Positions 48,415-57,700 of a stretch of DNA of 64,000 nucleotides are shown here, in pieces. Both the position numbers and the translations under genes were made by a program. Below the pieces are notes generated by a model that did not search any database, was not told the origin of the DNA, and saw only the letters and a list, made by a program, of their open reading frames with translations. The stretch's first letter is position 1, and every line of letters begins with the position of its first letter. Origin of the DNA: Umezawaea sp049997955 (lineage in GTDB: Bacteria; Actinomycetota; Actinomycetes; Mycobacteriales; Pseudonocardiaceae); contig JAEBDY010000001.1 in NCBI GenBank assembly GCA_049997955.1, positions 877,459-941,458 on the forward strand. Direction: 5' to 3'.

Positions 48415-48846
48415 TTGCACTCACCTCCGCCCGTGCGGTGGGTGCGTGGGTTCGCGGAGGCGCAGGTGTTGGCGGCGGGGTTCGAGCTGCGGGCTGGGGC
48501 GTCTGCGGTGGAGGCCTCCGCTGTGCTGCGGGCGTTGCTGAAGTCCTCCAGTGCCCGTGCGACGCGGTGGGTGGTGCAGACGGGGAAGTCGTTGCGGCCG
48601 GTGAGCAGGGCCGCACCGGGTGCGGTGTGCCTGCCCAGTCCGGAGCGGCTTCTGGTCGTGCGGCAGGTGTTGCGACGTGCGACGGCCGTGCGGGTGTACG
48701 CCCCCGTCGACGCGAGGATGGACGAGGCGGGGCGGCTGAGCTGCACCTGCCTGTGGTGGGCGAAGTACCGGGGCGGGCGCGGGCCGTGCGAGCACGCGCT
48801 CGCAGTGCGCATCGTCCAGGACCAGTCGACGGAGGGAACGCGATGA
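48415..48846 (+). CDS. SWIM zinc-finger protein
   Basis: A 143-aa protein with a SWIM-type CxCx(n)CxH zinc finger at the end: LSCTCLWWAKYRGGRGPCEH (about residues 108-127). SWIM fingers bind DNA or protein partners. The first 100 residues are an alpha/beta region of unknown type (GFAEAQVLAAGFELRAGASA, TGKSLRPVSRAAPGAVCLPS). The start is unclear: TTG 48415, GTG 48433 or GTG 48442; no ATG exists in frame. Its TGA overlaps the ATG of the next gene, so both are made together. It is cargo of the tRNA-Arg island. Confidence 0.8.
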   Translation: MHSPPPVRWVRGFAEAQVLAAGFELRAGASAVEASAVLRALLKSSSARATRWVVQTGKSLRPVSRAAPGAVCLPSPERLLVVRQVLRRATAVRVYAPVDARMDEAGRLSCTCLWWAKYRGGRGPCEHALAVRIVQDQSTEGTR

Positions 48847-51500
48847 GTTTGATGGACGTGGTGGAGGCCGGGGATGTGACCGGTGTGATCCGGGAACTGG
48901 ACGGTTTGACACCACTGCGGCGCAAGGAGTTCGGCGCCGCGCTGGCGACCCGCCGCGCCGCGCTGGAACTCGAGTACGTGTACGGGCAGCCGACGAACCT
49001 GCTGGACGCCCAAGTGGCCGCCGAACTGGGCTGCCAGGACAGTGCCTCCGCCGCAGCCGACTACCTCCGCGACCTGGAGCGGCAGCGTGGGTTGACGTCC
49101 ATGACCGAGGACGGCACCTGGCTGGTGGCCGTTCTGGAGCTGCGGCCCGTCGAGTGGCGCGTCGAACTCGTCGGGTTCCTGAGCGAGTACGAGCCGACCT
49201 GGCGCACGTTCGGGTTCTGGTTGCTCGAACACCTCGTGCACGACACGGGGTGCCCGCTCCCGACGACCGACGGCTTCCTCACCGCCTGGCTGCACGACCG
49301 GTGGGTCGGGAGCCGTTTGCGCACCACCGACTTCAAGGGCCGGGTGTCGGGAGAGGACATGCGGGAGAGGCTGCTCGCCGACCCGTGGACCGACCAGTTG
49401 CTCCCGCTAGCCCTGACCCGACCGGGGGTCGACCTGCCGCTGCAGGTACTGGCCGAGGTCAGCGCGGTCGAACCTGGACTGCTCGACCGCGTCCAGTTGG
49501 CGCGCAGGTGCTTCGCGCTTTTCCCCGATGTCGAGGTCTGGCTCTGGAACCTGCTGACCTCGGTCGACCTCACGCCCGCCGAGGACGCGCGGATCGCCGC
49601 CGTGCGGGTCGAACTCCTGGACCAGGGCGTCGAACGTCTCCTCAAGGACGGCACCCGGCCGGAGCTGTCGTACGAACTGCAGCTCCTGCGGGCCATGTCG
49701 CCGACGCCCGCCGAACACGCGGTCCTGGCCAGGGACTACCTGACTCTGCTGGACGGGTCGCCGCCGGTGGTCGAGTACGCCCAAGAGGTACTGGCCGTGT
49801 TGGACGAGACCGGGTCGGTCGAGCCGGAGTTGCTGACCGAGGCCGGTGAGCGGGTCCTGCTCCGGTCCGAGAAGAAGCTCGTCCGGGCTCAACTGTCCTG
49901 GCTCGACAAGACCGCGAAGCGGGATCCGGCACGTGCGGTCCAGGTCGTGAGGAGCGCGGCGATAGCTTTCGACAACCAGGAATCGGCGTTGCGGGACCGC
50001 GCCCTCGCCGTGGTCGCCCGGCACCTCAAGGCGGCGGGTGACTCGGTGCTGCCGGAACTGCGGACCGCGGCGGAACGGCTCGGTCCGGGACTCTCCAGGC
50101 AGGCCGCGGAGCTGTTCGGCCTGCCGACGGCCGGCACCGTAGAGCGGTTCGTCGACATATTGCCCGCGGTTCCCGTTCCGCGTTCCGTGCCAGGTCCGAT
50201 CGGCACGGCGGAGGAGGTCGCGGAGGAGGTCGCCGCGGTACTCGCGGGCGACCAGGACGTCGTGGCGTTCGAACGGGCGCTGGACGGCCTGGTCCGGCAC
50301 GCCCACCTCGACCGGGCCGCGCTCGCCGTCGCGCTGGAGCCGGTGACCCGGAAGGAACCCCGCTGGCACCACGACCACCGGCCGGTCGAGCTGTACGACG
50401 TGGCCAGGGCGGTGCGCGACGAGCCGCCCAGAAAGCTCGACTTCTTGACCGTTCGCTCCGAAACCCTGGCCGGTGACGTGCTCCTGGCACGCATGATCGA
50501 GGTCGCGGACGCCGTGCGGTCTGGTCCGCCGCCGTTCCTGCTGGCCGTGCCGACGCGGGCCACCGGTGCACTGGACGCCCCAGTCCTGGTGGAACGCCTC
50601 GCCGCCTACGAGGAACTGGACATCACCCCCGGACCGGTCGACCTGGCCCAAGCCCTGCTGCGCGTCACCCCGACCACCGACGACGCGGTCATCGCCGCCG
50701 CCGGGGAGCTCGGGTCCGACGCGGGCAAGCGCCTGGCACACTGGCTCACCACCGGGGGAATGCCCCACCAGGACTCGAAGCCGGAGGACTGGGACCCCCG
50801 CACGGCGCATCAGAGGAACGCCTTCCTCAAGCGATCATGCCCCGGGTTCGTCGTCGACCCTCCGCTGCCGGAAGCGGTGGCCGCGCTGATCAAGCCGTAC
50901 ACGGAGGAGGACCAAGACGAGCAACCTCCCCAGCCGTTCTGGATCGCCCAGTTGCCGCACCACCGCGACATGATCGCGGTCCGCCAGTACTTCATGACAT
51001 CCGCGAAAGGCCGAGGAGCCCCGACCCTGCCGCTGCTCGCGGAGTCGGGCGGGCCGGCGGGGTACTCGGTGCACATGGCGTTGGCGTGGAGCGCGGGAAC
51101 CCACCGCCCGCAGGACCGGGAGCCGTGGGCCGATGCGATCCTCGTGCTCGCGGCTCGCGGCCAACTCGACACCGCACTGCTCGGACAACTGCTCGCCGTG
51201 CTGGCCCGCACCGGCTTGGTCCAGCTCGACAAACTGGTCGAGGCGCTGCGTGTTGTGGTGGACATGGGGGCACCTGCCCTGGTGTGGTCCGCGCTCGAAG
51301 CTGCTCTACCGCTGGTGCTGTGCGACAAGCCGGTCCGCGGTTGTGAGGCGCTTCTCGCGTTCGCCGTGGACTGCGCCTCGAAGTGCGGTGCCAATGGCGA
51401 GATCACGGCCGTCACCGCAGTAGCCGAGAAGGGTGGGTCGAGCCAGACGGCGAAGAACGCACGAGCCTTGCGAGAGGTCCTGCGGCGCGCACGGAGGTGA
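48843..51500 (+). CDS. Large protein of unknown function (DUF6493-like), SWIM partner
   Basis: An 885-aa soluble protein, coupled to the SWIM gene by ATGA. It is mostly alpha-helical with HEAT-like acidic helices; recurrent features are LTPLRRKEFGAALATRRAAL near the N-terminus, WRTFGFWLLEHLVHDTGCPL, LRAMSPTPAEHAVLARDYL and, near the C-terminus, AGYSVHMALAWSAGTHRPQD and ALVWSALEAALPLVL. The length, layout and SWIM neighbour recall the DUF6493 family of actinomycetes, though I cannot confirm membership. No catalytic motif is evident. It may be a scaffold partnered with the SWIM protein; an island location suggests a defence or conflict role, as inference. Confidence 0.78.
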   Translation: MSLMDVVEAGDVTGVIRELDGLTPLRRKEFGAALATRRAALELEYVYGQPTNLLDAQVAAELGCQDSASAAADYLRDLERQRGLTSMTEDGTWLVAVLELRPVEWRVELVGFLSEYEPTWRTFGFWLLEHLVHDTGCPLPTTDGFLTAWLHDRWVGSRLRTTDFKGRVSGEDMRERLLADPWTDQLLPLALTRPGVDLPLQVLAEVSAVEPGLLDRVQLARRCFALFPDVEVWLWNLLTSVDLTPAEDARIAAVRVELLDQGVERLLKDGTRPELSYELQLLRAMSPTPAEHAVLARDYLTLLDGSPPVVEYAQEVLAVLDETGSVEPELLTEAGERVLLRSEKKLVRAQLSWLDKTAKRDPARAVQVVRSAAIAFDNQESALRDRALAVVARHLKAAGDSVLPELRTAAERLGPGLSRQAAELFGLPTAGTVERFVDILPAVPVPRSVPGPIGTAEEVAEEVAAVLAGDQDVVAFERALDGLVRHAHLDRAALAVALEPVTRKEPRWHHDHRPVELYDVARAVRDEPPRKLDFLTVRSETLAGDVLLARMIEVADAVRSGPPPFLLAVPTRATGALDAPVLVERLAAYEELDITPGPVDLAQALLRVTPTTDDAVIAAAGELGSDAGKRLAHWLTTGGMPHQDSKPEDWDPRTAHQRNAFLKRSCPGFVVDPPLPEAVAALIKPYTEEDQDEQPPQPFWIAQLPHHRDMIAVRQYFMTSAKGRGAPTLPLLAESGGPAGYSVHMALAWSAGTHRPQDREPWADAILVLAARGQLDTALLGQLLAVLARTGLVQLDKLVEALRVVVDMGAPALVWSALEAALPLVLCDKPVRGCEALLAFAVDCASKCGANGEITAVTAVAEKGGSSQTAKNARALREVLRRARR

Positions 51501-51520
51501 ACGCGTCGAACGGAACCGCG

Positions 51521-51889
51521 TTCAGGTCGGCGAAAGGCTACCTCTACCTTGAACTCGGCTTGCTCAAGTCCAATCCGGTGCCAGCGCTGAAGTGGACAGC
51601 GCCGAAGACGGTGAACACGGTCGATCGGCGGTCGGTGGCAAACCCGGTTCAGGTCCGAACGCTGCTGGCCGCGGTTCGTGTCCAGCAGCGCAGTGGGCCG
51701 CCACATCAGGCAGTTCGGCACGGCGCCGGATGGTCGGCTGTTCACGGGGGAGTGCCGCCAACCACGGTCGCGGAGTGGGCGGGGCACTCGGTGGAGATCC
51801 TGCACAAGATCTACGCCAAATGCCTGGACGGTGAGGCTGCCTCGGTGCGGCAGCGCGATCAGGCTGCTCTGGGGCACAAACAGGGCTGA
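51521..51889 (+). pseudogene. Tyrosine integrase remnant
   Basis: Pieces of an actinobacterial phage/AICE-type tyrosine recombinase: core-binding domain end (KGYLYLELGLLKSNPVPALKW, then TAPKTVNTVDRRSVANPVQV), a shifted frame with HIRQFGTAPDGRLFTGE, and the C-terminus TTVAEWAGHSVEILHKIYAK containing the GHS box and catalytic Tyr. At least one frameshift and a deletion of the central catalytic Arg region make it non-functional. It points at and ends about 120 bp from the tRNA-Arg 3' end. Confidence 0.8.
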
Positions 51890-51893
51890 AAAC

Positions 51894-51914
51894 TTTGGCG
51901 CGTATTTGGCGCGT
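51894..51914. repeat. Tandem TTTGGCGCGT, possible integrase arm sites
   Basis: TTTGGCGCGT occurs at 51894-51903 and 51905-51914 between the integrase stop and the att core. Repeats at this spot are usual arm-type binding sites of tyrosine integrases. A related sequence (AGCGCGTATTCGGC) lies at 47771-47784 just outside the left repeat. Confidence 0.5.
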
Positions 51915-51967
51915 GGACAGCCGCTAACGACCGGATTCAGCCGGTCTCGGCCGGACGGACACGACGA

Positions 51968-51998
51968 AGCCCCGACCACGTTTCCGCTGGTCGGGGCT
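51968..51998 (-). terminator. Terminator of tRNA-Arg
   Basis: AGCCCCGACCA (51968-51978) pairs with TGGTCGGGGCT (51988-51998), a perfect 11-bp stem 15 bp downstream of the tRNA 3' end. The same hairpin was copied to 47817-47853 by the integration. Confidence 0.7.
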
Positions 51999-52012
51999 CT
52001 GTTCGTGCGATG

Positions 52013-52084
52013 TGCCCCCGGCAGGATTCGAACCTGCGCCACCGCCTCCGGAGGGCGGTGCTCTATCCCCTGAGCTACGGGGGC
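52013..52084 (-). tRNA. tRNA-Arg (anticodon CCG)
   Basis: The minus-strand sequence folds as a cloverleaf: acceptor GCCCCCG (52084-52078) with CGGGGGC (52020-52014) and discriminator A; D arm GCTC/GAGC; anticodon stem CCGCC/GGCGG with loop CTCCGGA, giving anticodon CCG for codon CGG; T arm GCAGG/CCTGC with loop TTCGAAT. CCA is not encoded. It serves as the attachment site of the adjacent integrative element and remains intact. Confidence 0.95.
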
Positions 52085-52149
52085 CGTAGCTGTTGCAATG
52101 ATCCTAGCGCACTGTCGGCGAGGGTTTTTACCCCCTACCCTCGGGTGGC

Positions 52150-53760
52150 ATGGAGCCGGTGCGGGAGCGTTCTGTTGTGGCTGGTGACCTGCGGCTTCGG
52201 GTGGTGGAGGAAGGGGATCCCGCTGCGCCCACCGTGGTGTTGGTGCACGGGTTCCCCGACACCTCCTCGGTCTGGGACGGGGTGGTCGAGGGGTTGGTCG
52301 GGCGGTTTCACGTGGTTCGGTACGACACGCGTGGGGCTGGGGGGTCCGGGCGGCCTGCCGACACCGCGGGGTATCGGGTTGAGCGGTTGGTCGAGGACCT
52401 GGTGGCCGTCGTGCAGGCCGTGGCGCCTGGGCGGAAGGTGCACCTGGTCGGGCACGACTGGGGGTCCACGCAAGCCTGGGTGGCTGTCGAGGTCCATCCC
52501 GAGTTGTTCGCGTCGTTCACCAGCATCTCCGGGCCGTCGTTGGGGCACGTGTCGGACTGGGTCGCGAAGAACCGGCGGCATCCCGTCAAGGTGCTGAACC
52601 TGTTGCGGCACTCCTGGTACATCTCCGGGTTCAAGGTGCCGGTCGTGCCTGAGCTGCTGTGGCGGTTCCGGGCGGTGCGGACGCGCCTGCACGCTCAGCA
52701 CCGGGAGCTGGTCAACGGGCTGGGGCTGTACCGGGCGAACGTGGGGAGTGCGCCCGCGCCTCGGGTGGTGTCCGTTCCGGTGTTGCAGCTCGAGTTGCGG
52801 CGGGATCCGTTCGTGAAGGCCGGGCACCTGGACGCGGCGAAGCCGTGGGTGTCGAACCTGACGCGGAGGTCGTTGCAGGCGTCGCACTGGGCGCCCCGCA
52901 CGCATCCGCAGGCGGTGGCGCGGATGGTCCGGGAGTTCGTGGACGGCGTGCCCGAGAAGCGGGAACTGGTGGTGATCACCGGGGCGGGCAGCGGGATCGG
53001 GCGGGCGACGGCGCTGGCCTTCGCGGTGGACGGGGCGGAGGTCGTCGCGGTCGACGTGGACGGGAAGGCGGCCGAGCGGACGGCGCGGGAGGTGCGGGGG
53101 CACGCGTACGAGTTGGACGTGGCGGACGCCGAGGCCACTCGGGTGGTGGCGGAGCGGATCCGGGCCGAGCACGGGGTGCCGGACGTGGTGATGGCCAACG
53201 CGGGCGTCGTGGTGGCCGGGTCGTTCCTGGACACGTCCGAAGCCGATTGGCGGCGCGTGGTGGACGTGAACCTGTGGGGTGTCGTGCACACGTTGCGGGC
53301 GTTCATCCCTCAGCTCGTGCAACGGGGTGAGGGTGGGCACGTCGTGGTGACCGCGTCGATGGCCAGCTACTTCCCCTCCAAAGCGCTGCCCGCGTACTCG
53401 GCGACGAAGGCCGCCGTGCTGATGCTGGCCGAGTGCCTGGCCGAGGAGCTCAAGCCCGAGGGCATCGGGGTCAGCGCGATCTGCCCCGGCGTCGTGCACA
53501 CGAACATCACCCGCAGTGCCACGTTCGCCGGTGTCGACGCGGCCACCGAACAGGTGAAACGGGACGCCGTGACCAGGACCTACCAGCTGCGCGGGTACGG
53601 GCCTGAGCGAGTTGCGACGGCGGTGGTGGCGGCTGTTCGGCACAATCGGCTGGTGGTGCCGGTGACGCCGGAATCGCGGCTGGTGCGGTTCGGGAGCAGG
53701 CTCTCGCCGAAGGCCGTCCGGATCCTGGGACGGCTGGCGGGGCCTACCTGGCGTCAGTAG
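52150..53760 (+). CDS. EphD-like alpha/beta hydrolase-SDR fusion
   Basis: A 536-aa bifunctional protein. Residues 1-280: epoxide hydrolase-type alpha/beta fold with VLVHGFPDTSSVW, RYDTRGAGGS and the nucleophile GHDWGS (Asp, as in epoxide hydrolases and haloalkane dehalogenases). Residues 285-536: short-chain dehydrogenase with VVITGAGSGIGRATALAFA, VANAGV-like VMANAGVVV, TASMASYFPSKALPAYSATK and CPGVVHTNI. The order and motifs match mycobacterial EphD, which has been linked to mycolic acid modification; here a role in lipid epoxide/ketone metabolism is inferred. It lies immediately downstream of the tRNA-Arg locus. Confidence 0.92.
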   Translation: MEPVRERSVVAGDLRLRVVEEGDPAAPTVVLVHGFPDTSSVWDGVVEGLVGRFHVVRYDTRGAGGSGRPADTAGYRVERLVEDLVAVVQAVAPGRKVHLVGHDWGSTQAWVAVEVHPELFASFTSISGPSLGHVSDWVAKNRRHPVKVLNLLRHSWYISGFKVPVVPELLWRFRAVRTRLHAQHRELVNGLGLYRANVGSAPAPRVVSVPVLQLELRRDPFVKAGHLDAAKPWVSNLTRRSLQASHWAPRTHPQAVARMVREFVDGVPEKRELVVITGAGSGIGRATALAFAVDGAEVVAVDVDGKAAERTAREVRGHAYELDVADAEATRVVAERIRAEHGVPDVVMANAGVVVAGSFLDTSEADWRRVVDVNLWGVVHTLRAFIPQLVQRGEGGHVVVTASMASYFPSKALPAYSATKAAVLMLAECLAEELKPEGIGVSAICPGVVHTNITRSATFAGVDAATEQVKRDAVTRTYQLRGYGPERVATAVVAAVRHNRLVVPVTPESRLVRFGSRLSPKAVRILGRLAGPTWRQ

Positions 53761-53769
53761 TCGGTCACA

Positions 53770-53798
53770 TTGCACACATGCGCATGTCGCTATATGTT
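53770..53798 (+). promoter_or_regulatory. Leaderless promoter with palindromic operator, CDF gene
   Basis: TTGCAC (53770-53775) and TATGTT (53793-53798) are spaced by exactly 17 bp, placing the start point at or next to the A of ATG 53805. ACATGCGCATGT (53776-53787), a perfect 12-bp palindrome, fills the spacer beside the -35 box and is a likely repressor site, for example for an ArsR/SmtB-type metal sensor encoded elsewhere. Confidence 0.65.
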
Positions 53799-53804
53799 CC
53801 TTGC

Positions 53805-54728
53805 ATGGGTCACGGGCATGGGCACGGTGTGTCGCCTGCGGAGGCGGCCAGCGCATCGGGCAAGCACATCGGGAAGCTGTGGATCGCGTTCGGCATCGGC
53901 GCGGTCTTCATGGTGGTCGAGTTCGTCGTCGGGTGGGCGACGTCGTCGCTGGCGCTGATCTCCGACGCCGCGCACATGCTGACCGACGTGCTCGGGATCG
54001 GCATGGCGCTGGCCGCGATCATGGTCGCCCGCCGGGCGACGACGGGGCGCAACCGGACGTTCGGCCTGTACCGGGCCGAGGTGCTCGCGGCGCTGGCGAA
54101 CGCGGTGCTGCTGTTCGGCGTCGCCGGCTACGTGCTGTACGAGGCGGCGGGCCGCTTCGGGAACCCGCCCGCGGTGCCGGGGCTGCCGGTGGTCCTGGCC
54201 GCGCTGCTCGGCCTGGCGGCCAACGCCGTGTCGTTCCTGATGCTGCGCGAGGGCGCCAAGGAGAGCATCAACATCCGGGGCGCGTACCTGGAGGTGCTCG
54301 CGGACCTGATCGGCTCCGTCGGCGTGCTGCTGAGCGGCTTGGCCACGCTCGTCTTCGGCTGGCGCTACGCCGACCCGGTCATGGGTGTCGCGATCGGCCT
54401 GTGGGTGCTGCCGCGGACGTGGAAGCTGGCCCGCAACGCGCTGCACATCCTGTTCCAGCACGCGCCGGAAGGCCTGGACGTCGCCGCCGTGCAAGCGGAC
54501 CTGGCGGATCTGCCCGGTGTGACCGAGGCGCACGACCTGCACGTGTGGACGTTGACCTCCGGCATGGAGGTCGCGTCGGCGCACCTCACCATCGCGCACG
54601 ACGCCGACCCGGCCGAGGTGCTGCGGATCGCGCAGGCCCTGCTGTCCGAGCGCTACCACATCGAGCACGCCACGCTCCAGGTCGAGCCCGGCGACTCGGC
54701 TCAACGCTGCCGCGAGATGTCCTGGTGA
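53805..54728 (+). CDS. Cation diffusion facilitator (CzcD/ZitB-like) exporter
   Basis: A 307-aa metal exporter. The His-rich start MGHGHGHG is typical of CzcD-type proteins. Six helices follow, with the metal-site motifs SDAAHMLTDVLG (helix II, HxxxD) and YLEVLADLIGSVGVLLSG (helix V, usually HxxxD, here EVLAD with Glu-Asp). The cytoplasmic C-terminal domain contains GVTEAHDLHVWTLTSGMEVASAHL. It should expel Zn, Co or Cd against protons; the altered helix V site (His to Glu/Ala region) may change metal choice. I prefer ATG 53805 over 53778 because of the promoter position. Confidence 0.92.
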   Translation: MGHGHGHGVSPAEAASASGKHIGKLWIAFGIGAVFMVVEFVVGWATSSLALISDAAHMLTDVLGIGMALAAIMVARRATTGRNRTFGLYRAEVLAALANAVLLFGVAGYVLYEAAGRFGNPPAVPGLPVVLAALLGLAANAVSFLMLREGAKESINIRGAYLEVLADLIGSVGVLLSGLATLVFGWRYADPVMGVAIGLWVLPRTWKLARNALHILFQHAPEGLDVAAVQADLADLPGVTEAHDLHVWTLTSGMEVASAHLTIAHDADPAEVLRIAQALLSERYHIEHATLQVEPGDSAQRCREMSW

Positions 54729-54771
54729 GTGAAAAGGGGAGCCCCCGTCGGAGGCTCCCCTTTTCACTCAC
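54725..54771. terminator. Strong bidirectional terminator hairpin
   Basis: A perfect 19-bp stem (54725-54743 with 54753-54771) with A-rich and U-rich flanks (GAAAAGG/CCTTTTC) spans the CDF stop and lies seven bases from the convergent GH92 stop. Confidence 0.85.
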
Positions 54772-54777
54772 AAATCC

Positions 54778-57700
54778 TTACAGGCCCGCGAGTTGCCCCG
54801 CCTTCGGACCCTGAACGCTGTTCGGCAGCCCGTTGTTCACCGGGTCGGGGGTGTTCCCGCTCCCGGTCATGGGCCCGCCGATCGTGTTGGCCGCCAGCAC
54901 CACCGGCGCCTTGTTGTTGACGATGCTCACCGGTCCGCCGACCTTGGTGTTCTCGATGTTCACCCCGCCCGTCGCGCCGGTCACGCTGACCGGCCCGCCG
55001 ACCTGGGTGTCCACGAGGACCACGGAGCCCGCGCCGTTGGCCGAGATCGGCCCGTTCACCTTGCCGCCGAACACGTACAGCGAGGCGCCCGCGTTGACGG
55101 TGATCGGCCCGCTGATCGTCGCGCCGTCGACCACCGTCACGCCGGACGGCACCTGCAACGGCCCGTTGACCTGCTCGGTGATCGTCCTGGTGGCCGTCAC
55201 CGGGGGCTTGGCCAGCAGTTCGAACTCCGACAGCGTGGCGCCGCCCGCGACCTCCAGGCGGTAGTACCGGTAGAAGCCCGGCTTGGCGATCTTGAACGCG
55301 CGGGTGTGCTGGCGCCAGGTGAACTTCTGGTCCTTGCGCTCGTCGGCCGTGGTCCACGTCTTGCCGTCGAGCGAACCCTTGAGCACCCAGTTCTTCGCGT
55401 CACCCGCGGCCTTGCCGGACGTCAGCGTGTAGAACTCCGCCTTCTCCTTGGTGTTCGGCAGGTCGACCTGGAGGGCGTCGACCGCGGCCTGCGTGCCGGA
55501 GGTGTCGTCGACCACCGCCGCCGGACCGGTGAACTTGCCGCTGGTGCTGATGTCCCGCAGGGGCTTCGGCACCTCGTTGCCCTTGGTGATCGACGGCGGA
55601 ACGGAGTCCGCGCCGGTCGCCCACTTCGACGGGTTGGGGCCCATGTCGAAGTCCAGGGTCGCCCCTGCCGCGAGCACGTCGTGGTTCAGGTAGCTCTTGT
55701 CGGAGACCTTGCCGTTGACCTTGAGGTTCTGCACGTAGATGTTCTTCGCGCTGTTCTTCGGCGCGTTCACCACGAGCTTCTTGCCGTTCTCCAGCTTCAG
55801 CGTCGCCTTGGTGAACAGCGGCGACCCGACCGCGTACGTCGAGTTGCCCATCTGCAACGGGTAGAAACCCAGGGCGCTGAACAGGAACCACGCCGACTGC
55901 TCGCCGTTGTCCTCGTCGCCCGCGTAGCCCTGGCCGATCTCGCTGCCGAGGTAGAGCCGCGAGGTGATCTCACGGACCTTCTCCTGCGTCTTCCACGGCT
56001 GGCCCGCGTAGTCGTACATGTAGGTGATGTGGTGCGACACCTGGTTGCTGTGGCCGAGCTGCCCCATGCGGACGTCCCGCGCCTCGGTCATCTCGTGGAT
56101 GACACCGCCGTAGGAACCGGGGAACTTGGCCGTTTCCGGCGTGGAGAAGAACTCGTCGAGCTTCTTCCCCAGGCCTTCACGGCCGCCGTACAGGTTCGCC
56201 AGGCCCTGGCCGTCGTGGGGCACCGAGAACGTCATGTTCCACGCGTCGGTCTCGGTGTAGTCGTAGCCCCATTCCTGCGGGTTGAAGTCCGCGGCGGGCA
56301 CCCGGCGCGTGCCGTCGGGGTTGCGGCCCTGGAAGAAGCCCGTGGCCGGGTCGAACATGTTCACGTAGTTCTGCGCGCGGTTGGTGAAGTACTCGTAATT
56401 CTCCAGGTACTCCTGCTTGCGCGGGTCGTTCGCGGCGGCCTTGTCGTACAGCGTCTTCGACATGTTCGCGATGCCGTAGTCGTTGACGTAGCCCTCGATC
56501 GCCCAGGACATGCCCTCGCGGGTCGCGGTGGACGTGTAGCCCTTGAAGATCGACGTGTCCAGGCCGTGGCGGCCGACGTTGTCGTTCGGCGGTGTCACGG
56601 AGGCGTTCTTCACCGCCGCGTCGTAGGTCGCCTGGACGTCCAGGTTGGTGACGCCCTTGTTGTAGGCGTCCGCGAAGGCGACGTCGGAGCTGGTGCCCGT
56701 CATCAGGTTCGCGTAGCCGGGGGAGGACCACCGGGAGACCCAGCCACCGTCGCGGTACTGCTGCACGAAGCCGTCCGCCATCTCACCGGCCAGCTTGGGG
56801 GTGAAGAGGGTGTAGGCGGGCCACGTCGTGCGGTAGGTGTCCCAGAACCCGTTGTTGACGAAGATCTTGCCGTCCACGACCTTCGCGCCGGTCTGCGTCG
56901 GCGTGCCCGCGCTCGTGCCGGGGGTCACCGGGCTGGCGTACTTGTACACCGGTGCGGCGTTCGTGCCGGTGTTCTCGTGACCCGAGTTCGGGTAGAGGTA
57001 CAGCCGGTACAGGCTGGAGTACAGCGTGGTCAGCTGGTCCTCGCTGGCGCCCTCGACCTCGATGATGCCCAGCTGCTTGTCCCACGCCTGCTGCGCGCGC
57101 TGCTTCACGGAGTCGAACGTGTCCTGCGGCGAGATCTCCAGTTCGAGGTTCTTCTTCGCCTGGTCCACGCTCAGCAGCGAGGTCGCGATCTTCAGGTGCA
57201 CGGTCTTCTGCGCGCTGGTGTCGAACTGGAAGTAGCCGGCCACGTTGTCGCGTCCGGCGCCGGTCAGCTTGCCGCTGGACTTCACCGGCTGGTCGACCGT
57301 GCCGTAGACGAACATCCGGGTCGCGCCGACGGACAGGCCGCTCTTGACGTCCGAGTACCCCGACACGACACCGTTCGCCGCGTCGAGCGTGAGCCCGCCG
57401 CTGTTGTTCACGTTGTCGAACACCAGGTTCGAGCTGGCCTCGGTGAAGCCGAACTTGAACACCGCCGCGTGGTCGGTCGGCGCGATCTCCGTGCGCATCC
57501 CGTTCTCGAACTCGACGCTGTAGTAGTGCGCCTGCGCCGTCTCGTTCTCGTGCTTGAACGGCAGGGCGCGCACCGCGCGGTCCGCGGTCGGCGCACCGAT
57601 CGACGGCATCACCTGGAACGTCTGCCGGTCACCCATCCACGGGCTCGGCTCGTGGCTCGCGGTGAACGCCTGCAGCGTCGGCAGGTTGTCGCGGTTGTTG

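Larger units (their letters stand above)
47820..52030. mobile_element. Decayed integrative element in tRNA-Arg(CCG)
   Basis: Bounded by direct repeats that duplicate the tRNA-Arg 3' end and its terminator: left copy 47820-47891 (interrupted by a 9-nt insertion) and right copy 51968-52030, which is part of the intact tRNA locus. Inside, in order: a 5'-truncated amidohydrolase, a SWIM zinc-finger gene, an 885-aa gene of unknown function and a broken tyrosine integrase ending about 120 bp from the tRNA. Integrase next to an intact tRNA with a partial tRNA copy at the far end is the standard signature of site-specific integration. Without a functional integrase it should be immobile. Confidence 0.82.
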
